In this document: positions 57,895 through 64,000 of the stretch, in pieces
Layout: the number at the start of each line of letters is the position of its first letter
How positions within the stretch are numbered: position 1 is the stretch's first letter
Source of the DNA: Palaemon carinicauda
Lineage: Eukaryota > Arthropoda > Malacostraca > Decapoda > Palaemonidae
DNA length: 64,000 nucleotides
Direction of reading: 5' to 3'
Assembly (NCBI RefSeq): GCF_036898095.1
Contig: NC_090726.1
Coordinates: 36,409,460 to 36,473,459, forward strand
Notes under the pieces: generated by a model
Told to the model about the DNA's origin: nothing
What the model saw: only the letters and a program-made list of their open reading frames with translations
The model's database searches: none
Position numbers and translations under genes: made by a program

Positions 57895-59058
57895 TTACAG
57901 GCAACGACCTGTTCTTCCTTGACCACCCTGTGGTATCATGTAGTCCATTCCTAAGGCTGTGTTGGGGTTTCCCACTGCCCTTTCTGCCCACGTCAAGTTG
58001 TGTTGGCTCGGGTTGTATGATTTTTCGTACCTTATTTCTCGTATCAATCTCCCCATTTCCTCCATTCTTGAATTTAAAAAATTTAATTGGTTTTCCATCC
58101 TTTTTTTACTTGGACCGTTGCTTACTTGATTCCTTACTTTTCCCCCCTTTATATGTTCATACTGCTCCTCGTTTCCTCTAAATTTTGATCTAGTTTCATT
58201 GAATCTAACATTGTTGTGCCTGAATGAGCATGTATGGCCTCTTTTGCAGGTACCGTTCACATAATCTCTGCATATTTTCGATCCATCTTTCCCATAGTTT
58301 ATTTTGTTGACCATTTTCTTTTCCCAGTGACCATATTTGCACTCCCTGCCTAACCTACACCTGCCTTCTTTGTAAAACTTACATTGAATATGCTTCCTCA
58401 TCTCGTTTCTCTGAGGGTTATCTTCACCTTCCTGGCTGCGCCTGTGGAGGAAGTCGCATGATCGTCCTTTTTTACAGATTCCCTTTCTAAAGTAGTAGCA
58501 TATTTTGGGGGTCTTTTCTTTCCGTTTTTCTGAGGGAATCTCATTCTGTTCTTTCTCTTTTCCATCGTTACTTGTTTCATCTTTGCTTTCTTCATTATTT
58601 ACCACTGAATTATTTTCACCTGAATTTGAATTTTCCCCCTCTGTTGTCTCTGTTCTTTCTAAACTAGTTTCCCTTTCATTTGCCAACTCCTCTACTTTGC
58701 CCTCTGTTATTAAATTTCTGTTGATTATCTTCAAGTCCTCAATGTAGGACCATTGGTTCCCTATTGTACGTTTATGGTCAGCTAGTTCACCTAGGCACAA
58801 TTCTAGCTCATCTTTATAGTTCCGACACTCTTTTTTAAGCATTTCTATTTCAGCATCTCGTGAACTGATTTTGTAGCAGTTATCTTCCAGCAATTTTGAC
58901 ATCAAATTTATGTGGTTTCCCATTTGCGACTCTGACATTAAATTTTCTCCTTTTTTGTTTTTGTCTTTTACGTCACCACATTTTCCCATCAGGAATTGTT
59001 TTGTTTCTACTGAGCAGCCTGCACAAAACCAGAAAAGCCCATCAATCTTTTCTGTCAT
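57895..59058 (-). CDS. LINE ORF1, main part with three CCCH zinc fingers
   Basis: 387 residues. It begins with the end of the PHD-like finger (FWFCAGC). A Glu/Lys-rich probable coiled coil follows (about residues 30-110), then a Glu/Ser/Asn-rich linker. Three perfect C-x7-C-x5-C-x3-H fingers come next at about residues 186-204, 224-242 and 265-283 (CYYFRKGICKKGRSCDFLH is the first). The tail is basic with a second helix. CCCH fingers of this spacing bind single-stranded RNA, so an RNA-chaperone role like other ORF1 proteins is inferred. The TAA stop is followed 2 bp later by the likely ORF2 ATG at 57892, suggesting coupled re-initiation. Confidence 0.78.
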   Translation of the reverse strand: MTEKIDGLFWFCAGCSVETKQFLMGKCGDVKDKNKKGENLMSESQMGNHINLMSKLLEDNCYKISSRDAEIEMLKKECRNYKDELELCLGELADHKRTIGNQWSYIEDLKIINRNLITEGKVEELANERETSLERTETTEGENSNSGENNSVVNNEESKDETSNDGKEKEQNEIPSEKRKEKTPKICYYFRKGICKKGRSCDFLHRRSQEGEDNPQRNEMRKHIQCKFYKEGRCRLGRECKYGHWEKKMVNKINYGKDGSKICRDYVNGTCKRGHTCSFRHNNVRFNETRSKFRGNEEQYEHIKGGKVRNQVSNGPSKKRMENQLNFLNSRMEEMGRLIREIRYEKSYNPSQHNLTWAERAVGNPNTALGMDYMIPQGGQGRTGRCL

Positions 59059-59072
59059 TTTGATAGTTTTGA

Positions 59073-59456
59073 TCAGAGTTTTTTTTGGCTTTTTGTTGTG
59101 GTTGCTAAATTAATGCACTGGAGGCAGTACCACTCCTTGCATTTATCGCATTCTGCGCTTTCATCGTCCGGGCCCAACTCTAGAGTACAGCTGGCACATT
59201 GGTCTGAATCACTACTCTCTTTTTGTGTGGACGTGACTATTGTATCCAGCTCTACGTCTTCCCCCGACTTTCCTTCTATAATATTCCTGCTATCTCCTAT
59301 GTCTATAAGTCTACTTTCTTGTGAGTCCTGGCTGTTATCCCCTAGACTAATCATAGACACGTCCGTCTTATCTAGGCTAGCTTCTTTCATTTTTCCCACA
59401 ACTTTGATTATTCTACCCCTAGTAGACGTGGTTTTGCATCCTACTCTATCGGCCAT
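59073..59456 (-). CDS. LINE ORF1, N-terminal part with PHD-like zinc finger
   Basis: 127 residues from the ATG at 59456. After an acidic, Ser-rich N-terminus comes C-x2-C, an acidic loop, then CDKCKEWYCLQC. This is the front of a PHD finger (C4HC3), with the usual His replaced by Cys. The closing W-x-C-x2-C (FWFCAGC) is at the start of the next ORF (59058). The break is a shift of one base within an A8 run at about 59070. So one protein probably read through originally, or the run is a sequencing error. PHD fingers bind histone tails, and some CR1-type ORF1 proteins are known to carry them. Confidence 0.72.
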   Translation of the reverse strand: MADRVGCKTTSTRGRIIKVVGKMKEASLDKTDVSMISLGDNSQDSQESRLIDIGDSRNIIEGKSGEDVELDTIVTSTQKESSDSDQCASCTLELGPDDESAECDKCKEWYCLQCINLATTTKSQKKL

Positions 59457-59702
59457 ATTATTTAATTAACTTTTCTTTGCTGTTGTTTTCTCGTGTATTT
59501 TTTAAATCAGGTATGCCGACCACGTGAGTTGCCTCGACTGAGAACACAAGATATTATCTTACCTTATTTCAATTTTGTCCCGACTTTGAGTTATTGCTTG
59601 AATTACTCGTTACTTCACTCTCAGTTTGACTTTCACAATTTACACTATTTCACGTTAATTTCTCACTAATTATCTTATTTTGCAGAGCACTACGAGTACA
59701 GC

Positions 59703-59880
59703 TAACTGCTCACTCCGCAAAATAAGTTTGAGGCCACTCTATCTCATAATAGACATAGGCAACGCTCCTAAGCTTATACTTATTTTTGTAATTAAGGTTA
59801 ATTAACCTGTACCGTAACTGAATTAATAATGAAATTCCTAATATTAATTTTATCCTATTCTTCCTGTCATAGTATCTTCT
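59703..59880. repeat. Direct repeat beyond the 5' end of the PHD/CCCH LINE
   Basis: GCTCACTCCGCAAAATAAGT, GGCCACTCTATCTCATAATA, CTCCTAAGCTTATACTTAT and an ACTGAATTAATAATGA-like stretch run parallel to 54363-54540 in the same orientation with small differences. Confidence 0.75.
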
Positions 59881-60189
59881 TGGTCTGTAGCTATTATTAT
59901 CCCAACTTGAGAGAATAAGAGAAAATTTATATTATTCGACAACCGTTGGTGTGTTGATAAGGATGTCACTAACAATTATGGAATAGAGCACTTCAGTGTT
60001 CTTTTTAGATGATGTAATATGGATTATAGGCCTAGTTGGTAATTCCTCTAACTGTTGGGTGAATATTGTGTGGAATTCAAATAGGGTGTCATTTACAATC
60101 GGGATTATTAGTATCTTTACTACTATCAAAAGTACTGCTAAAGTCTATTCTTGGTTACTCGTATATTTGATATTCTTCTTCATACATTC

Positions 60190-60380
60190 TTTCCTATGTG
60201 GGGCAGTTAATGAAGACCTCGCCCACTTCATTCTTGAGTGTCCAGACCTCAGCGACGAAAGAAGAAAAATAGTGGAATTGCAACACCCGTATGAAGAAGA
60301 AAAGAAGAAGATAATAGGAAACGTGCTGTTCAAGAAAGAAGGAATAGAGAAAAGAAAAGAATGTATCTATCAAATGTAAA
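60190..60380 (+). pseudogene. 3' end of another LINE ORF2 (Cys/His motif)
   Basis: The frame ending at 60380 reads CGAVNEDLAHFILECPDLSD followed by a Lys/Glu-rich tail. This is the C-x(n)-H-x4-C end motif typical of LINE ORF2 proteins. About 60 codons survive; the RT domain is absent and the left flank (59880-60190) has no motif. It lies in the opposite orientation to the PHD/CCCH LINE and ends before a SINE at 60501. Another lineage from the LINE next to it. Confidence 0.65.
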
Positions 60381-60500
60381 AAAGAGAGAAGAAAATAAAA
60401 GAATTAGAATAAAGAAGAAACCCTAGGAGGTGCCGTTGGAAAGGCAAATCCATCCGCCCAACAACAAGAACAAGAACTTACTTTCGGGAGTCTGAGTAAT

Positions 60501-60815
60501 AGATGTGGCAACATCCCTGACTGGTGAACACCAGACTAAGGTTCGAGTCTCGCTCAAACTCGATAGTTTCTTTGGTCGCGGCAACCTCACCATCCTTGTG
60601 AGGTAAGGATGGGGGTGTCTGGGGGAGCCTACAGGTCTATCTGCTGAGTCATCAGCACCCATTTCCTGGCCCTCCTTGGTGCTAACTTGGGTGGAGAGGG
60701 GCTTAGGCGCTGATCATATAAATATATAAGGTCGGTCTCAAGGGCATTGTCCTGTTTGATACGGCAATGTCACTGTCCCTTGCCTCTGCCATTCTGGAGT
60801 GGCATTTAAACCTTG
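60501..60815 (+). repeat. tRNA-derived SINE, copy 2
   Basis: GTGGCAACATCCCTGACTGG (A-box-like head), then AAGGTTCGAGTCTCG (B box), then the same body as copy 1 including CTATCTGCTGAGTCATCA, GGGCATTGTCCTG, GGCAATGTCACTG and the end GGCATTTAAACC. It has an extra insertion of about 30 bp relative to copy 1. Confidence 0.78.
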
Positions 60816-61151
60816 ATGAACAGTTTTGTTAAATTGCATATAAAAATATTTGAGAAAAATAACGAAATATTTTGTTTTGACATTCCTAACAAAATATCCA
60901 GGAACAGTTTCTATGTGTAATGCCATGTAGGCTATGCATGTATGAATGAACACTACCATTTTTTTAATACAAATAAATCATATTTACTTTCTATTTTGGA
61001 AATAAAGTGCTTACACTCAGCTGAGTATTTTTTAATCGCTATTATAGTTCCTGTCCCCGCCAAAATAAAAGATAAAAGATAGTCTAGCTAGGTCATTGTT
61101 CATCCAGATAGTATTTCGAAGATTATATCTAATGATTCTTATAACATTACG

Positions 61152-61262
61152 TATTTGATCTACAGACCTTAATGTAATTGCTTTTAACTATTTGATCTAC
61201 AGACCTTAATGTAATTGCTTTTAACTATTTGATCTACAGACCTTAATGTAATTGCTTTTAAC
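61152..61262. repeat. 37-bp tandem repeat, 3 units
   Basis: Three perfect copies of TATTTGATCTACAGACC followed by TTAATGTAATTGCTTTTAAC. Confidence 0.92.
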
Positions 61263-61344
61263 GTACTTATTTTGACAGACCTTACTCTAAGTGTTAAATC
61301 ATTTGCTTTTTGCGTTAAGACAACTTGCCGTGAATGCCATTCAC

Positions 61345-61361
61345 GGGGGGGGGGGGGGGGG
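61345..61361. repeat. G17 homopolymer
   Basis: Run of 17 G after ATTCAC; length is likely uncertain in the assembly. Confidence 0.9.
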
Positions 61362-61432
61362 TTGCGTTGCACATCTTACTCTAAATATAATTTCATTTGC
61401 TTTTTGGTCTGTGTAACTTAGTCTATTCTATT

Positions 61433-61612
61433 TTTTTCTGTGGTTTACACAACTTACTTAACATATCAAATAGTGTTTTTCTGTGGTTTACACAACTTAC
61501 TTAACATATCAAATGGTGTTTTTCTGTGGTTTACACAACTTACTTAACATATCAAATAGTGTTTTTCTGTGGTTTACACAACTTACTTAACATATCAAAT
61601 AGTGTTTTTCTG
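61433..61612. repeat. 43-bp tandem repeat, about 4 units
   Basis: Near-identical units of TTTTTCTGTGGTTTACACAA then CTTACTTAACATATCAAATAG. Confidence 0.92.
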
Positions 61613-61800
61613 TGGTTTGCACAGCGCATTTATATTTTTTCTGTGACTTTTTTTTTTATTTACTTTAAAATAGTATCTATTTTCTGTGGTTTACACAGCG
61701 CATTTATATTTTTTCTGTGACTTTTTTTTTATTTACTTTAAAATAGTATCTATTTTCTGTGGTTTACACAGCACACTTATATTTTTTTTCTGTGGCTTTT
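61605..61800. repeat. 73-bp tandem repeat, about 2.5 units
   Basis: Units start with the same TTTTCTGTGGTTTACACA word as the 43-bp array but continue with GCGCATTTATATTTTTTCTG, so one array probably grew from the other. Confidence 0.88.
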
Positions 61801-62924
61801 GAAGCTTTTTTTTATACGTGCTTTTTTTAATTCACTACTCTTTCACATATTTTACTCGTTACTAATTGTTAAATGTTACTAGGGTAAGGATAATAAAAAC
61901 ATGTAAACAGGGAACATTTTTTAATTTGATCCTTTATTTCTAACTGCATAACATATATAAAACTGGTTTTGGTACACTAGTCCAAAATGAATACATAAAT
62001 TGTGAAATTCTTACATTATCAAGAAACTGCGCAAATGCTATGTTAGAAAATACTCCCACTAAAGATACTTAAGTGGAAAAAAGGTGAATAAGTTTCTCTA
62101 CTAAAGGACAGAGTACACTTGAATATTAGGAAAATTAATCATGAATAAAACAGAAATAGTGCATTACCCTTCCTACTTAAGTAATAGCAGAGAAATAATT
62201 AATTCAAACCAGTGATCATCAACTGTAACTCGGCTATATATATTATTCCTCAAATTCACAGTAAAGGGAATTAATAACTTCTTGTTTCTGCCATCACACA
62301 TCGTGCCATCTGACCAGATAATGTAGCGTGGTCAGAGGTAAAATGTAGCGCAACACTACTTCAGAGGTGGCCTACAGCGCATGATCTGTACCCAAAATGA
62401 TTTTGAAACAACACATTCCTATATCTTGCTACTTAATGACATTTGATGAATAGTTATTCATGACTTACAGTGTATTTAATGTTTTAATATTCTTATATGC
62501 ACAGACTCATATACACAGGGAACAAATGATGTTTTTTAGATGGATAACCAAAAAGTTACTTTTAAAAACCTTAAATTAAAATTCTTGGGAATCAGAGGTG
62601 GATAGAAGTGGACAGTGAAATATTTTGTTATTAATCATGAATGTGATTGAAGCTTTATTGGAGCTATAATGCGAAAATCTTATTAACGCAAAAGTGGAAA
62701 AATAACCTCTCGTTTGTTATGTAGCCTACATATCAAAAAGCTACAATAGGAAGATAATAGTAAATAACTTGGAACGTTAATAGATGAAGATAGTTTATTC
62801 TTCAAGTTAATTAACCATTTTGACAAGTCATGATGCAAATTATAATTTTTTTGATTGAAATATTGTTGCTAATTTAGAAGCTTCATACTCGATGATTACA
62901 ATTGCTTAAGATCCTAAATGATGG

Positions 62925-63148
62925 GAATAAATTCTGTCTAAGATTTTTCTTCGATTTGTCGATTTATTCTGAATAAATTCTGTCTAAGATTTTTCTTCGA
63001 TTTGTTGAATTATTCCGAATAAATTCTGTCTAAGATTTTTCTTCAGTTTGTTGATTTACTCCGGATAAATTCTAAGATTTTTCTTCATTTTGTTGAATTA
63101 CTCCGAATAAATTCTGTCTAAGATATATCTTCGATTTGTTGAATCATT
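62925..63148. repeat. 46-bp tandem repeat, 5 units
   Basis: Units of GAATAAATTCTGTCTAAGAT then TTTTCTTCGATTTGTTGA at 62925, 62971, 63017, 63063 and 63105, the fourth with a 4-bp deletion. Confidence 0.92.
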
Positions 63149-63242
63149 CCATCTTCATTTGTTAACGGGCTTCTAGTCTTTATAAACATTAGGTGTAAAC
63201 AATAGATTTTAAATACATTATTGATGAAGTTTAACAGCAATT

Positions 63243-63243
<1 letters not shown>

Positions 63244-63315
<72 letters not shown>
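63244..63315 (-). repeat. (GA)n microsatellite, 72 bp
   Basis: Perfect GA repeat ending in ACCTATAAACA, the reverse complement of the flank of the CT array at 20932. It lies 0.4 kb downstream of the right-edge cyclophilin gene. Confidence 0.95.
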
Positions 63316-63318
<3 letters not shown>

Positions 63319-63705
63319 ATAAACATTTAAAAAAAACATGAATAATTAATAACCAGTTTTCATATTACAGTACTTATCATGTATCTCACTTTCTATAAAA
63401 TTGCAAAATACAATCAAAATTACAAAGGGAAAATATCAGTTATTCAATCAATGTCATGATTTCTGTTTACTAATAGCCTACTGTATTCTAGAAATTTACA
63501 ACATTGAAATAAAAAGGGCTTTACTTATTTAACTTTGTGACTAATTGTAAAGCATTGAAGATTTTAATCAATCCTCTATACCTGTTCTCCTTTGGTTCAT
63601 GATTTTGATTAAAACTAATGGATTAAAATAAACAGGTTACGAAATTTTGATGATGTGGATTAACTTGCAAACTCAAGATTCTGACAGTCATTGCTTTATC
63701 AAGTC

Positions 63706-64000
63706 TCACAGAGGAAGTATGATGCCACATTTGACAACCATAACGTCATTTACCCGCTCGATTCTCTCAACAGCACTTCTCAACACATTCATGCCATCTT
63801 TGACTTTTCCAAATCCTCCTAGGAATTTGTTTGTCGTTCCTTTGCCTGTAGTGATAATAAATTGGGCTAATTTGGTACTATTTGCTGCCCATACCGCTCC
63901 CGCTTCACCAACCCTCTCATATACTGGGTCATTCACATTCAATCCTTCCATTAAAGCAGTATTGCCACTCCCATCATTAGACATATAATCCCCACCTTTA
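63706..64000 (-). CDS. Cyclophilin-like domain, C-terminal part of a gene running off the right edge
   Basis: The open frame enters from the right edge and stops at 63706. It begins with KGGDY, equivalent to the QGGDF core of cyclophilins, then SNDGSGN (the GTGG loop), an AQFIIT strand (family QFFI), FGKVKDGMNVL and a final VVKCG strand. This covers the C-terminal two thirds of a cyclophilin domain. The conserved loop His before VVFGKV is Leu here and the loop Trp is absent, so catalysis is doubtful. It lies on the same strand as the RING-cyclophilin gene 50 kb away and may be a tandem relative, but upstream exons lie outside the window. Similarity to the first domain is modest, so the duplication is inferred. 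Confidence 0.78.
   Translation of the reverse strand, partial: KGGDYMSNDGSGNTALMEGLNVNDPVYERVGEAGAVWAANSTKLAQFIITTGKGTTNKFLGGFGKVKDGMNVLRSAVERIERVNDVMVVKCGIILPL

Larger units (their letters stand above)
54288..59500 (-). mobile_element. LINE with PHD-like + CCCH zinc-finger ORF1, nearly complete
   Basis: In minus orientation: ORF1a (PHD-like) 59456-59073, ORF1b (CCCH fingers) 59058-57895, endonuclease 57892-56861, RT 56871-54553, and a 3' UTR to about 54288. The ORFs are long and almost unbroken, with a single homopolymer frameshift in ORF1 and one overlap-type shift between endonuclease and RT, so the copy looks young. About 160 bp of its 3' UTR recur as a direct repeat beyond the 5' end (59703-59880), and the 3' UTR itself carries two copies of an 80 bp word. 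Clade not determined. Confidence 0.82.
60816..63243. other. Intergenic DNA rich in unrelated tandem repeats
   Basis: No coding signal. It holds a 37-bp, a 43-bp, a 73-bp and a 46-bp tandem repeat and a G17 run (listed separately). The part 61860-62900 is AT-rich and shows nothing I recognise. Confidence 0.5.

Noticed and set aside
61433..63148. CRISPR-like array from regularly repeated units
   Set aside because: Units are directly adjacent without variable spacers, AT-rich, and lie in a eukaryotic genome with no cas genes.

Overview
This 64 kb window is nuclear DNA of a eukaryote, most likely a decapod crustacean. The evidence is AT-rich intergenic sequence, exons bounded by GT-AG introns, long CT/GA microsatellites, and dense layers of DIRS-like tyrosine-recombinase retrotransposons, non-LTR retrotransposons, tRNA-derived SINEs and small inverted-repeat elements. 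There is no prokaryotic gene organisation, no rRNA operon and no CRISPR array. One short run of Ns (3978-4000) marks an assembly gap.

Host genes. Two minus-strand genes carry cyclophilin-like domains and lie in tandem. The first (13500 down to 2585) can be assembled from three exons whose phases match. It encodes a RING finger, a long coiled coil and a C-terminal cyclophilin-like domain (about 441 aa), with a 9.4 kb repeat-filled intron. The second is cut by the right edge; only its C-terminal cyclophilin half is visible (64000-63706). Both domains have lost residues normally needed for prolyl isomerase activity.

Left third (1-22 kb). Introns and intergenic DNA hold a badly decayed DIRS-like element (about 6.9-9.8 kb), an RTE-like LINE tail (10.7-11.4 kb), a DIRS 5' end (14.4-15.5 kb), a decayed Cys-rich gag-like ORF (15.9-19.0 kb), a SINE, a foldback element, a large CT microsatellite and a LINE reverse-transcriptase fragment.

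Middle (22-52 kb). This is a nested retroelement cluster of one DIRS family. Copy A (+) spans 22.1-28.2 kb. Copy C (-) has its 5' part at 45.0-51.5 kb and its 3' part at 28.6-29.9 kb. It is split within its recombinase gene by copy B (-, 30.4-45.0 kb). B is itself split by a 6.46 kb I-like LINE (32916-39378) flanked by a 10-13 bp target-site duplication. Three related 460-500 bp inverted-repeat elements sit exactly at DIRS borders. Each DIRS copy is broken differently: copy A has a mutated RT motif C, copy B has lost its gag start and the recombinase catalytic core, and copy C has lost RT motif A.

Right part (52-64 kb). A 206 bp hAT-type MITE has a perfect 8 bp target duplication. A nearly full-length LINE (54.3-59.5 kb) has an unusual first ORF combining a PHD-like finger, a Glu-rich segment and three CCCH zinc fingers. 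It is flanked by direct repeats. A second LINE fragment, a second SINE, and a 2 kb zone of several unrelated tandem repeats lead to the right-edge cyclophilin gene.

The most interesting items are the RING-coiled-coil-cyclophilin gene with its tandem relative, the PHD+CCCH LINE, and the datable insertion stack.
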